A stretch of 64,000 nucleotides of DNA from Parapedobacter deserti (GCF_042646065.1 NZ_JBHRTA010000009.1:1-64000), one strand, 5' to 3'; positions 8,889 through 18,077 are shown, counted from the stretch's first letter. Numbers and translations: made by a program. Notes: generated from the sequence alone by a model not told the origin.

Positions 8889-10844
8889 ATGAAAGTAATT
8901 CGAATAAGTAAGATCATCCTGCTGACAGCACTGTTAAACGCTTGCCAAGATTATCTCGATATCATACCGGACAATGTACCCACCATAGACTACGCCTTTC
9001 ACCTGCGCTCATCGGCCGAGCGTTACCTCTTCACCTGCTACTCGTACTTACCCGCAAATGGTCACGCCAGTACCAATCCGGGCTTCAACGCAGCTGATGA
9101 AGTATGGTATATGTATCCGGTTAACTGGGTGGACGAAACGGTATTGAATGTAGCCAAGGGTCTGCAGAATGTACAAAACCCCTTGGTTAATTACTGGAAC
9201 GGGGGAAATCAGGGGAAACCTTATTTCCAAGCCATCCGCGATTGCAATACCTTTCTGGAAAATATAGAGAAAGTGGTGGATTTGGAAGAATACGAGCGAG
9301 AACGATGGATCGCTGAGGTGAAATTTTTGAAAGCCTATTATCATTTCTTCCTCGTGCAGATGTATGGCCCGATTCCGCTGATGAAGGCTAACTTGCCGTT
9401 GGAGGCCTCCTCGGAGGAGGTGAAGGTCTATCGCGAGCCGCTGGATGTGTGTTTTGATTATATTGTACAACTACTGGATGAGGCCATTGCCAATGAAAAT
9501 TTGCCCGACAACATCACGGGCCTTGAAAATACGGAGCTGGGCCGGATTACACGCGGCATTGCAATGGCTATTAAGGCCAAGGTGCTCGTCACCGCTGCCA
9601 GCCCACTGTTCAATGGTGGTAACCCCGGGTTCTTCACGCTGACCGACAACCAGGGCCGGGAATTGTTCACTACGACGGCCGATCCGCAAAAATGGGTGAG
9701 GGCGGTCGAAGCGTGCCGGGAAGCGGTCGAATTCTGCGAGGGGCAAGGCTTTGGCCTGCATCAATTCGGTGGCAGTTTTTCGTATACGATCAACGACACG
9801 ATCCAAACGCAATTGGACATCCGAACCGCCTTCACCGAACGCGAAAACAATAAGGAACTGATCTGGGCATTCACGAATAGCCGCCTGACCGAAATCCAAC
9901 GGTACTGCTCACCTCCGATTATCGCGGGGGATCGGGGAGGAGATGGAGTAGCGCCAAAAGGATCGATTGCTCCTACACTGAAAATGGTGAGGCAATATTA
10001 TACTGATAAAGGGTTGCCCATCGCGTATGACAAGGGTTGGACAGGCGCTTCCGATGAGGAGCTGGTGACCGCCGACGAGGCTGACCGGTATTACGTAAAA
10101 AAAGGACAGACGACAGTAAGGCTCCATTACGACCGGGAACCCCGGTTTTATGCCACCGTGGGATTCGACCGCGGAATCTGGTTTGGCAATGCGACCAACA
10201 ACTACGACGTGACCTTAGAAGATGATGGGAATAGCGGTCTTTTGTATATCCAAGGCAGGTCAGGCGAGCTTGCCGCACGGCAGGGCGTCGGGGGCTTTTC
10301 TATTACTAGTTATCAGTTGAAGAAACTGGTCGACATCCGGACAGTGCAGACCCCTCAGATACCGGCCACCAATATTTATGCCTATAGTTGGCCGGAGTTC
10401 CGGATGGCCGATCTGTACCTGCTTTACGCCGAGGCACTCAACGAAGCAGGTGGGTACAGTGCGGAGGTGTCGAAGTGGATCAATAAGGTTCGGGCGCGTG
10501 CGGGTATACCCGCTTTGGAAGATTCGTGGGACAACTATTCTACCCAGCCGGGATATTATCAGGATCAAAACAATATGCGGGAAATCATACGTAGGGAGCG
10601 TACCATTGAGCTGGCATTCGAAGGAAAACGGTATTGGGATCTGAAACGATGGATGACTGCACATATGAACGGTAACCTGAATGCACCGGTATACGGGTGG
10701 GATATTGACCAGAAAGATCCCCAGTCATTCTACCGGCCGGTGTTGCTGTTCACCCAGCGCTTTGCGATGCGCGATTATTTTTCGCCCATCAAGTTATCCG
10801 AATTACAAATCAATACCAACTTGGTACAAAACCCGGGGTGGTAA
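8889..10844 (+). CDS. RagB/SusD family surface nutrient-binding lipoprotein, locus A
   Basis: A 651-residue lipoprotein with a signal peptide and lipobox cysteine at about residue 19 (LLTALLNAC). It has SusD-type helices (VKFLKAYYHFFLVQMYGPIP) and the usual C-terminal block (RRERTIELAFEGKRYWDLKR). SusD proteins form the lid over the SusC barrel and bind the ligand at the cell surface. It is longer than typical SusD proteins (about 500-600 residues), with extra loops in the middle. It lies 12 bases after susC. Confidence 0.95.
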   Translation: MKVIRISKIILLTALLNACQDYLDIIPDNVPTIDYAFHLRSSAERYLFTCYSYLPANGHASTNPGFNAADEVWYMYPVNWVDETVLNVAKGLQNVQNPLVNYWNGGNQGKPYFQAIRDCNTFLENIEKVVDLEEYERERWIAEVKFLKAYYHFFLVQMYGPIPLMKANLPLEASSEEVKVYREPLDVCFDYIVQLLDEAIANENLPDNITGLENTELGRITRGIAMAIKAKVLVTAASPLFNGGNPGFFTLTDNQGRELFTTTADPQKWVRAVEACREAVEFCEGQGFGLHQFGGSFSYTINDTIQTQLDIRTAFTERENNKELIWAFTNSRLTEIQRYCSPPIIAGDRGGDGVAPKGSIAPTLKMVRQYYTDKGLPIAYDKGWTGASDEELVTADEADRYYVKKGQTTVRLHYDREPRFYATVGFDRGIWFGNATNNYDVTLEDDGNSGLLYIQGRSGELAARQGVGGFSITSYQLKKLVDIRTVQTPQIPATNIYAYSWPEFRMADLYLLYAEALNEAGGYSAEVSKWINKVRARAGIPALEDSWDNYSTQPGYYQDQNNMREIIRRERTIELAFEGKRYWDLKRWMTAHMNGNLNAPVYGWDIDQKDPQSFYRPVLLFTQRFAMRDYFSPIKLSELQINTNLVQNPGW

Positions 10845-10854
10845 TATTTGGGAA

Positions 10855-12126
10855 ATGAAAATGAAAAAAGGAAATAGGATTATGGAACGCATATATAATA
10901 CGTTGGTGCTTATTCTTACTTTCGGGCTGAGTACCTTGTCCTGCTCGGAAGAAAAGTTTGGACCTATATTAGGTGGTGGCGGAACCCCCGGCCCGGTACG
11001 GGAGGTCCGCGTAGAGAACTTGGCGGGTGGGGCTAAAATTTCCTACGCCCTACCGAACGACGAAAACCTGCTGTACGTTAAAGCCGTGTATTCGTTGAAA
11101 GGTGTGGAAGTCGAATCTAAGGCTTCATACCTGACGAATCACCTGATATTGGAGGGCTTCGGCGACGAAAATGAGCGGGAAGTCGCCCTATACGCGGTAA
11201 GCCGCTCCGAAAAGGAGTCGTCACCGACAACCGTCACGATTAAACCGTTGCCAGCCCCGGTGTTTTCAGTACTCCAGTCACTGGATGTGCAGGAAACGTT
11301 TGGCGGCATTGTGGTAAACTTCGAGAATCCATCTGCGGCGAGCGGCAGCGTGAATAGCAACGTTGTCATCGGAACACTCCGCTGGGATGAGGAATTGAAG
11401 GAATGGGAATCGATTGATACCTACTATAGCGGGTTGACGAAAGACCAGTTTGCTGTACGGGGATTGGAGTCTGTACCGATTAGATTTGGAATTTTCGTCA
11501 AAGACCGATGGGATAACCATACCGATACGCTGGAGACCGAACTGACGCCCATCTATGAGGAGGAAATTGCCAAGGACCGTTGGCGTGATGTACGCGGGCT
11601 ATACCCTGTGCCGCAAGTAGGAGCGCTCCCGGTATCCGGTAATCCGATGGTAGAAGCTGTCGATTATTCCGGAGCGTATCCGATTGTCAGGATGTGGGAT
11701 GGAAATGTGGGCAATTTTTTCCACACTAAAGCGGGGTTTGAGCTGCCAATATGGGTGCCGTTCGATTTGGGAGAATCGATTAAGCTGAGCCGATACAAAA
11801 TCTGGCAGCGTTCGGTAGCTGGTGGGTATTTCTCCCACGGTAACCCCCATGAATGGGAAATTTGGGGAACGAATACGCCGGAAGATCCCAATAGCTGGGT
11901 GATGATTGCCCACGAGATCATGGTCAAACCATCGGGCTTGCCCGTCGGTCAGAATTCGGCAGACGACCGGGCTGTTGCTGCGGCAGGCCAGGAATATGAC
12001 TTTGCCTTAGATGCCCCGCCGGTGCGCTACTTGGCCTGGAAACAGATCGACAATTGGGCATCCATCCAAGGCGAATTCGGATTCATGCACGTCAATGAAT
12101 TATCGCTGTGGGGGCAACGAAATTAA
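10855..12126 (+). CDS. DUF4959/DUF5126/DUF5000-type surface lipoprotein, locus A
   Basis: A 423-residue lipoprotein starting at MKMKKGNRIMERIYN, with lipobox LSTLSC near residue 30. After a glycine linker comes a fibronectin-like module of DUF4959 type (VRVENLAGGAKISYALPNDE), then a middle beta domain (DUF5126 type, about residues 130-240), then a C-terminal discoidin-like DUF5000 module (LPIWVPFDLGESIKLSRYKI, HEWEIWGTNTPED). The last module resembles F5/8 type C carbohydrate-binding domains. This set is known as a surface-binding lipoprotein beside SusC/SusD. The frame extends upstream to 10681 inside susD, but the ATG at 10855 gives the signal peptide. Confidence 0.85.
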   Translation: MKMKKGNRIMERIYNTLVLILTFGLSTLSCSEEKFGPILGGGGTPGPVREVRVENLAGGAKISYALPNDENLLYVKAVYSLKGVEVESKASYLTNHLILEGFGDENEREVALYAVSRSEKESSPTTVTIKPLPAPVFSVLQSLDVQETFGGIVVNFENPSAASGSVNSNVVIGTLRWDEELKEWESIDTYYSGLTKDQFAVRGLESVPIRFGIFVKDRWDNHTDTLETELTPIYEEEIAKDRWRDVRGLYPVPQVGALPVSGNPMVEAVDYSGAYPIVRMWDGNVGNFFHTKAGFELPIWVPFDLGESIKLSRYKIWQRSVAGGYFSHGNPHEWEIWGTNTPEDPNSWVMIAHEIMVKPSGLPVGQNSADDRAVAAAGQEYDFALDAPPVRYLAWKQIDNWASIQGEFGFMHVNELSLWGQRN

Positions 12127-12152
12127 TAACCTATCACTCAATAGCAACAAAT

Positions 12153-12911
12153 ATGAACAATATAAAAGCTTCATTACTTATGCTGCTGGCGATTATCCTA
12201 TTGATCGCCAACCAAGCATGCGAAAAGATGGAAGACACTTACGCGCAATACCTTGAGGGGGGTGAAATCATCTATCCAGGTAAAGCCGATTCGCTGCAGG
12301 CGTTTCCTGGGAACAAACGCATCGCGCTGAAGTGGCTTATCGTGTCTGACCCGAAGGTAGTCAAGGCGGTGGTCTATTGGAATAACAGGGCCGATTCCGT
12401 AGAAGTGCCCATCCAAAAGACTGCCGAAGTAGATACCATTTCGGTCGTGTTGCCCAATATGGAGGAGGGGCTGTATACCTTTGATGTTTATACATATGAC
12501 AACCAAGGCCACCGTTCCATCGGCTCCCAGGTTATCGGGGAGGTCTATGGAGACACTTTTCAGCAGACGATTAGCAACCGGCTAATCAGGTCGGTTGAGT
12601 GGTTTGATCTTCCCCAGGAAGGCGAGATTCCGGCATTTATGGGAGCGCAGATCAACTGGTACGGCGTCAACATGCAGGCAGTATTCATGGATATCCGCTA
12701 CACGCAGGAAAACGGCAGCGTCACAACCATCCGCGAAGAACCTGTCCGGATCAGCGGCCGCCCCCCACTATTCCGGGAAACGACCCGTCTACCGAATGGC
12801 AAGAAAAATTCTGCCATTATGTATCGAACAGCGTTCATGCCGGATACACTGGCTATCGATACTTTCTACACGGAATACAGTACATATACGCCCATTTCAA
12901 CACAAGAATAA
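12153..12911 (+). CDS. DUF4998 domain lipoprotein, locus A
   Basis: A 252-residue lipoprotein starting at MNNIKASLLMLLAIILL with lipobox ANQAC. The DUF4998 signature is clear just after the signal peptide (EIIYPGKADSLQAFPGNKRI, LKWLIVSDPKVVKAVVYWNN). The remainder is beta-rich. DUF4998 proteins occur beside SusC/SusD and DUF5000 proteins and are presumed substrate-binding, with no known catalytic activity. It sits 26 bases after the previous gene and one base before the next. I chose the ATG at 12153 over the upstream start at 12108 because it begins the signal peptide. Confidence 0.82.
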   Translation: MNNIKASLLMLLAIILLIANQACEKMEDTYAQYLEGGEIIYPGKADSLQAFPGNKRIALKWLIVSDPKVVKAVVYWNNRADSVEVPIQKTAEVDTISVVLPNMEEGLYTFDVYTYDNQGHRSIGSQVIGEVYGDTFQQTISNRLIRSVEWFDLPQEGEIPAFMGAQINWYGVNMQAVFMDIRYTQENGSVTTIREEPVRISGRPPLFRETTRLPNGKKNSAIMYRTAFMPDTLAIDTFYTEYSTYTPISTQE

Positions 12912-12912
12912 C

Positions 12913-14688
12913 ATGACGAATCAATTTTTAATAGCGCTGGTTAGCGTGATGTGCTTCCTTTCCCTCGGCTTATCGCTGCCTTGGTCTTCCGATAATGAAG
13001 GCGAAGAGACTTTTTCCATCGCGATACTACCGGATACCCAATTTTATACGTCCGAAGTAAAGGGGGGAAAAAAGGAAATGTTTTTCGCACAAACTGATTG
13101 GATTAGGAAAAATCAAGAATTGGAGAACATCCAGTACGTGATACACCTGGGTGATATTGTGAATTACGGCGAAGAAGATTCGCTGGCCTGGACGTATGCT
13201 GCGCAGGCGATGTATGCACTGGAGGAGCCGCTACCGAGAATGCCGCATGGTATACCCTACGGCATGACCGTAGGTAACCACGACCAGTCATACCCTGGGC
13301 AGCGCGCGATTAGGAGCGAAACGGCTTATTACAACCGCTATTTCGGTATCGATCATTTCTCGGGTAAACCTTGGTATGGTGGGCATTACCGAAACGACAA
13401 CGACAACCACTACGATTTGTTCTCGGCGGGTGGGATGGATTTCGTGGTGGTGTACATCGAGTATGATATGCTGGACGATGATCAGGAAAATATGAATAAT
13501 TGGGCTGCGGAAGTACTGGAAAAGCATGCTGACCGGAAAGCCATTGTGGTGACTCACGCCGTCGTCGGCAATAACCGGACGAAGGGAACGAACGAAAAGG
13601 GATTTGCTGAATTTTCCAAGCAGGGCGCGCGGCTATACGACCGGTTGAAACGATTGCCAAATCTCTTTTTGATGCTTGGCGGCCATGTAGGCCAAAATGG
13701 CGAGGGATACCGACAGGAGTGCTATTTGGGTAAAACCGTCAAGATCATGCTGTCGGATTACCAGGGGCGCGAAGGCGGGGGGAATGGCCTGATGCGGCTG
13801 CTCACGTTCTCCCTGAAAAATGACCGGATGGCCGTGCGGACCTTTTCGCCGTACACGGGCGAGGTGGAGGAGGATGATGACAGCCAATTCACCCGGCCCT
13901 TGTTTGTGAACACGAACGCCAACCGGCAGTTCGACTTCGATAACGACGGGTATTCAGAGATCATGAGTTTTAAGGACGGAGTGTGGACGGATCAAGATGG
14001 ACAAACCATGTTGGGACAAACAGGAGATATTCCCGTTCCGGCGGATTATAACGGTGATGGACAAACAGATCGTGCGGTATTCAGACCTGCTACTGGCGTA
14101 TTCATTATTGACGGAAAAGATAGCATAAAGTGGGGACAAAAAGGCGATATTCCGGTGCCGGGCGACTACGACGGTGATGGATATGCCGATGTAGCGGTGT
14201 TTCGGCCCGCCAATGGTACATGGTACATTCAAGGACAGGAGCCCATTAAATTTGGGGGGCCGAAATCATTGCCGATACTAGGCGACTTTGACGGCGATGG
14301 GAAGACGGATATTGCTCTTTTCAATCCACAGCGGAATATGTTGCAGATACACATGCATGGAAATCAGCCCTTTGAAGGGTATGAGCCAAATGAGCTGATT
14401 CCCGTTCCCGCGGATTATGACGGGGATGGCCGGACGGATTTTGCGGCTTTCCGGCCATCAACCGGTGAATGGATTTTTGAGGGTGTGAGCCGGAGGACGC
14501 TCCAACTGGGAAAACCCGGCGACATCCCTGTACCGGGGAGCTATCGGGCGAAGGGTAGCGCACAGCCGGCCGTTTACCGGAATGGAAAGATCATACTTGA
14601 AAACGAGGAGATGGCCAGCGGGATTGCGCAGCCGAATGACGAGATTGTGAATCTGCCCACGGCTGTACGGCGCCATGCCATGCAGTAA
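12913..14688 (+). CDS. Secreted calcineurin-like phosphoesterase with C-terminal FG-GAP/VCBS-like calcium-binding repeats
   Basis: A 591-residue secreted protein. The N-terminal phosphoesterase domain (about residues 30-330) carries the metal-binding blocks ILPDTQFYT, VIHLGDIVNYGE, TVGNHDQSY, VVTHAVVGN and LGGHVGQNGEG. The first block reads D-T-Q instead of D-x-H, a known variant. After residue 345 come about six repeats of roughly 40 residues, most with D-x-D-x-D-G calcium loops (PADYNGDGQTDRAVFRP, PGDYDGDGYADVAVFRP, GDFDGDGKTDIALFNP, PADYDGDGRTDFAAFRP), which probably fold as a beta-propeller. I see no lipobox cysteine. The true start is ATG 12913 although the frame is open far upstream. 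The phosphomonoester, diester or other substrate is unknown. Confidence 0.88.
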   Translation: MTNQFLIALVSVMCFLSLGLSLPWSSDNEGEETFSIAILPDTQFYTSEVKGGKKEMFFAQTDWIRKNQELENIQYVIHLGDIVNYGEEDSLAWTYAAQAMYALEEPLPRMPHGIPYGMTVGNHDQSYPGQRAIRSETAYYNRYFGIDHFSGKPWYGGHYRNDNDNHYDLFSAGGMDFVVVYIEYDMLDDDQENMNNWAAEVLEKHADRKAIVVTHAVVGNNRTKGTNEKGFAEFSKQGARLYDRLKRLPNLFLMLGGHVGQNGEGYRQECYLGKTVKIMLSDYQGREGGGNGLMRLLTFSLKNDRMAVRTFSPYTGEVEEDDDSQFTRPLFVNTNANRQFDFDNDGYSEIMSFKDGVWTDQDGQTMLGQTGDIPVPADYNGDGQTDRAVFRPATGVFIIDGKDSIKWGQKGDIPVPGDYDGDGYADVAVFRPANGTWYIQGQEPIKFGGPKSLPILGDFDGDGKTDIALFNPQRNMLQIHMHGNQPFEGYEPNELIPVPADYDGDGRTDFAAFRPSTGEWIFEGVSRRTLQLGKPGDIPVPGSYRAKGSAQPAVYRNGKIILENEEMASGIAQPNDEIVNLPTAVRRHAMQ

Positions 14689-14723
14689 TGAATAGATCAT
14701 ACCAAAAATAGTTAATTGTATAT

Positions 14724-16307
14724 ATGAAGCGTTATTTTTTATCGATCGGTTTATCCATGCTGCTCTGCTCTTCCTTACAGGCACAGGATAAAGTGACGGG
14801 TTATGTGTTCGGGGACGCGAACAATAACGGTATCCGCGACCGGAAAGAGCAAGGGTTGGCCGGTATTGCTGTGAGCAACGGCAGAGAAGTGGTAAAGACT
14901 GACCAGAAGGGACGATACGAGCTGTCGATTGGCCATGATGACATCATCTTCGTCATCAAACCTTCCGGGTACCGCGTGCCGCTCAACGTGCATAACCAAC
15001 CTCAATTTTACTACATCCACAAGCCGATGGGTTCACCCACTAACTTGGAATACCCAGGCGTTAAGCCCACTGGCGAGCTACCGAAGTCCGTGGATTTCGC
15101 CTTAGTTCCCCAACGAGAGGACAGCACCTTTAAGATGTTGGTGCTCGGCGATCCGCAAGTCCTGGACCAACGTGAACTTGGTTTTTTTGAAAAAGGGATC
15201 GTTTCGGAAATCGCCGGCACAGATGACGCAGCAATGGGTATCACGTTGGGGGATATTGTCCAGAACGACTTGGGAATGCATCAGGATTATATCCGGTTGA
15301 TGGGTAAGGTGGGGATTCCCTGGTATAATGTGATCGGTAATCATGACCTGAACAAGGATGCTTCTGTTGATTCCCTCCATGACGAAACGTTTAAAGCAAA
15401 TTTCGGCCCGGCCACTTACTCATTTAACTATGGGCAGGCTCATTTCATCGTGATGGACAACAACCTCTATCCCGATCCGCGCGGGCGCAAGGGGTTGTGG
15501 GCCGGCTACAGTGAAAAACAGCTCGCCTTCGTCGAAAACGACCTGAAGCACGTCGGTAAAGACCAGTTGATCGTGTTGGTCAATCATATCCAGATGAATA
15601 TCGTCAATGAAAACTCCTTCCGCAAGCCGGACCGTCAACGGCTGTTTGAACTGTTCCGCGGTTATTCAAACGTCTTGGCCCTTTCGGCACATACCCATCA
15701 GCATCAACAGTTTTTCTATGGGAAGGAAGATGGCTGGCCCAACGAGACGCCTTTGCATGAGTTTAATGTTGGGGCTACTTGCGGCAACTGGTATTCGGGT
15801 ATCATCAACGAACATGGCGTAGCTGATGCGACGATGAGCGATGGTACGCCGCGGGGCTATGTCTATTTGGCTATTTCGGGTAATCAGTACAAAGCGAACT
15901 TTAAGGTAGCGGGGAAACCAGCGGACTACCAGATCGGCTTGTTTCACCGAAAGGTACTCGGCACCATCTGGTGGGAGGGCCGGGGCCGGATATATGCCAA
16001 TTTCTTCATGGGACACAAAGGGAGTAACGTGGAGTATCGGATAGGTGATGAGGAATGGAGGCCTATGCGGCACATCGTCCAGCCGGATCCAGCTTACGTT
16101 GCCGAATTGTATCGCTGGGATACTGCTAACACGCTTTTCCGCGGTCGGCGGCCAACGGAGCCGGCCGATTGCTCTCACCTGTGGTGGGCCCCGCTTCCCA
16201 ACGACCGTGGCTTGGGTCTTCATCGCATCCAAGTGCGGGCGACGGACGACTATGGACAGGTATTCGTGCAGGAGAGTACTTATGAAATAAGGGCAGCAGA
16301 AGGATAA
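14724..16307 (+). CDS. Calcineurin-like phosphoesterase with MetallophosN and MetallophosC domains
   Basis: A 527-residue secreted phosphoesterase. The signal peptide ends near SSLQAQD. An N-terminal Ig-like module (about 22-110) carries VFGDANNNGIRDRKEQGLAG, resembling calcium-binding SdrD-type B repeats and the MetallophosN domain. The catalytic domain (about 125-345) has VLGDPQVLD, ITLGDIVQND, VIGNHDLNKD, VNHIQMN and SAHTHQHQ, giving the expected metal ligands with Gln in the first block. The last 170 residues fit MetallophosC. It closes locus A, and its order of domains differs from the preceding phosphoesterase, so the two are not a simple duplication. Confidence 0.88.
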   Translation: MKRYFLSIGLSMLLCSSLQAQDKVTGYVFGDANNNGIRDRKEQGLAGIAVSNGREVVKTDQKGRYELSIGHDDIIFVIKPSGYRVPLNVHNQPQFYYIHKPMGSPTNLEYPGVKPTGELPKSVDFALVPQREDSTFKMLVLGDPQVLDQRELGFFEKGIVSEIAGTDDAAMGITLGDIVQNDLGMHQDYIRLMGKVGIPWYNVIGNHDLNKDASVDSLHDETFKANFGPATYSFNYGQAHFIVMDNNLYPDPRGRKGLWAGYSEKQLAFVENDLKHVGKDQLIVLVNHIQMNIVNENSFRKPDRQRLFELFRGYSNVLALSAHTHQHQQFFYGKEDGWPNETPLHEFNVGATCGNWYSGIINEHGVADATMSDGTPRGYVYLAISGNQYKANFKVAGKPADYQIGLFHRKVLGTIWWEGRGRIYANFFMGHKGSNVEYRIGDEEWRPMRHIVQPDPAYVAELYRWDTANTLFRGRRPTEPADCSHLWWAPLPNDRGLGLHRIQVRATDDYGQVFVQESTYEIRAAEG

Positions 16308-16843
16308 TTGCATTAGTTGTCTATCGTATATTGTCGTCCAGCAAAGGTGCTGCGGACGTCGAATACGACCTGTCGTACCACGGGTCAGCTGGTGTGCGCA
16401 GCCGGCAAAGCGGGTCAAGCAGCGCATACTTGTGCAGGTCAAGTTATAATATAAGGGGAAAAGCATTAGCGCCTTCGGATGCCGTGATGGGCCACCGCCG
16501 TCCTGAACAATTTAGCAGGGATCCGGATTCCATGACCGCAAGCGCCGCAATCCAGTTGCTTCTGATTCCAATTTCTCTAACCGGCTTGTTTTGGCCTACC
16601 TAAATGACGCTCGTCTCTCCGGCACCCCAGCGCTGTTTTACGTTTCGATATTCGGGGTCATCCAGTTGCAGGGTATGGCGTTGCTCTAATTTTTCGGCGG
16701 CTACAGGTGTGGTGTAAAAAAGAAAAAAAAATGTCAGCCCGATAGTAGTGATGATAGAAATCAGTGTTTAACCTGTTGAAGCGAGAAGTTAACAGAATCT
16801 TCATCTTCAGTTAAAAGGAGAATAAACCAGGCGCGATCGGTAA
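16308..16843. other. 536-base intergenic region between loci A and B
   Basis: No complete gene is seen. It holds the possible decayed minus-strand frame listed at 16444-16767 and, in the last 75 bases, the leader of the orphan fecR. I could not find a convincing TTTG/TAnnTTTG promoter pair before fecR. Confidence 0.5.
16444..16767 (-). pseudogene. Possible decayed secreted-protein ORF
   Basis: On the minus strand the frame is open from 16767 to a TAG at 16600-16602 and then again to 16444. The first segment translates to a signal-peptide-like hydrophobic run followed by TTPVAAEKLEQRHTLQLDD and more protein-like sequence. There is no ATG, GTG or TTG at the expected start. This could be the 5' remnant of an exported enzyme or chance antisense openness. 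I do not recognise a family. Confidence 0.25.
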
Positions 16844-17869
16844 ATGAAACAACGGGTAGGCAAAAAATTATTGAGAAGGTTTTTGGCAGGAGCATGCACA
16901 GCTGATGAAGCGGCGAAGGTGAATCATTATCTTCAGCAGCCAGCAGGGCGCGAACGGTTGATGGCTTTACTGGACGAACAATGGGATGCTGTGGCCGACC
17001 ACGAACTACCCGAAAATGTCCGTGAGATTTGGCGTAACGAACTGTGGAGTAGGCTAAAAGCCGATGAAGGACAACAGCCCGAAACTAGCCAAATAAAAAA
17101 ACTTACCCGTGGCGGATTTTTCCGATATGCTGCTATGTGGGCATTGCTTTTGTTGGTCGGTGCAAGCGCTTACCTATTGGTTTGGGCGCCGAAAAGCCAT
17201 CAGCCGATAGCTGGGATGCCCGAAATTGAAAAAGAAAATCCCCATGGCCGCCGCTCAGTATTCGACCTCGACGACGGGACCAAAGTATACCTTGGGGCGG
17301 GCAGCACAGTGCGGTTTCCCAAGGTATTTGCAGGCGGCCGGAGGGAAATCGAATTGGAAGGGGAAGCTTTTTTTGAGGTGTCCAAAGACGCTGAGAAACC
17401 TTTCATTATCCATACCGGTGAAATCCGAACAGAAGTGTTGGGCACTTCTTTTATGGTGAAGGCGTTTGGCGAAGGGGAGGTGGCTGTGGCCGTAGCTACC
17501 GGCAAAGTGCGCGTTGATCGGTTTATCAACGGGAAACGAGTGCAGCAATTGGGGGTACTCACCGCTGGCCAGAAAGTGGTGTATAATGACGCTAAGCAGT
17601 TCGTAGAAACTCTGGAAATCCCCGTGGCAAACCTGACGCAATGGAAGGCAGGAAAAATGGTGTTCAACGGCACGCCTTTTGGCGACATGCTGGACGAAAT
17701 GGGCCGCAACTACAACATAAGCTTCATCCTTGAAAAGGAGCAGTTGAAGCAGATCCCTATAACGCTTACCTTAGATACGCATACGCCCTTCGAAGAACTA
17801 TTGAATAGCCTAAGCGTATATATCGGATTTTCCTATGACATTCATGGAAAACGAATAATAATTAAGTAA
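16844..17869 (+). CDS. FecR family anti-sigma factor (DUF4974 C-terminus) without adjacent sigma gene, locus B
   Basis: A 341-residue membrane regulator with a cytoplasmic N-terminal part (1-92), a transmembrane helix (about 93-114, FFRYAAMWALLLLVGASAYL), a FecR core (FDLDDGTKVYLGAGSTVRFP, ELEGEAFFEVSKDAEKPF) and a DUF4974-like end (about 265-341). Unlike locus A there is no sigma gene upstream; the previous 500 bases are non-coding. The next ECF sigma gene is the convergent one at 39019-39636, beyond the end of the run this FecR heads, so the two could be partners. A TonB receptor with STN domain follows. Confidence 0.9.
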   Translation: MKQRVGKKLLRRFLAGACTADEAAKVNHYLQQPAGRERLMALLDEQWDAVADHELPENVREIWRNELWSRLKADEGQQPETSQIKKLTRGGFFRYAAMWALLLLVGASAYLLVWAPKSHQPIAGMPEIEKENPHGRRSVFDLDDGTKVYLGAGSTVRFPKVFAGGRREIELEGEAFFEVSKDAEKPFIIHTGEIRTEVLGTSFMVKAFGEGEVAVAVATGKVRVDRFINGKRVQQLGVLTAGQKVVYNDAKQFVETLEIPVANLTQWKAGKMVFNGTPFGDMLDEMGRNYNISFILEKEQLKQIPITLTLDTHTPFEELLNSLSVYIGFSYDIHGKRIIIK

Positions 17870-17942
17870 ACCTGGAGAAACACATGAAAAGAAACGCAGT
17901 AAGCATGGCACAGACACCTACATAGATAGCGCGGTAAAATGC

Positions 17943-17971
17943 AGCGATCCCAAACCATGTTCGGGATCGCT
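17943..17971 (+). promoter_or_regulatory. Perfect 9-bp intercistronic hairpin after fecR (locus B)
   Basis: AGCGATCCC (17943-17951) pairs with GGGATCGCT (17963-17971) across an 11-base loop. It is followed by TATATAATCC rather than a T-tract. It lies in the gap between fecR and the TonB receptor gene, a position comparable to the hairpin in locus A. Confidence 0.55.
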
Positions 17972-17983
17972 ATATAATCCTAG

Positions 17984-18019
17984 ACAATCCGGTTGATTTT
18001 CGACGTCTTGCCGGATTGT
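17984..18019 (+). promoter_or_regulatory. Second 9-bp hairpin before the TonB receptor gene (locus B)
   Basis: ACAATCCGG (17984-17992) pairs with CCGGATTGT (18011-18019) with an 18-base loop. The 3' arm covers the GTG at 18018 that would be the longest start of the receptor, which argues for the downstream ATG at 18078. Two stacked hairpins in the leader suggest RNA-level control or processing. Confidence 0.5.
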
Positions 18020-18077
18020 GAAACCCATAATTGACCCCGGGGACACCCCCGGAACTCATTTACGATTGTTCAAAAAT

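Noticed and set aside
13947..14640. FG-GAP-like repeats considered as a CRISPR or satellite array
   Set aside because: The repeats are coding, diverged at DNA level and in frame within a complete gene.
15666..16466. 266-codon minus-strand frame opposite the second phosphoesterase
   Set aside because: Shadow of the real gene; composition is not protein-like and no domain is seen.
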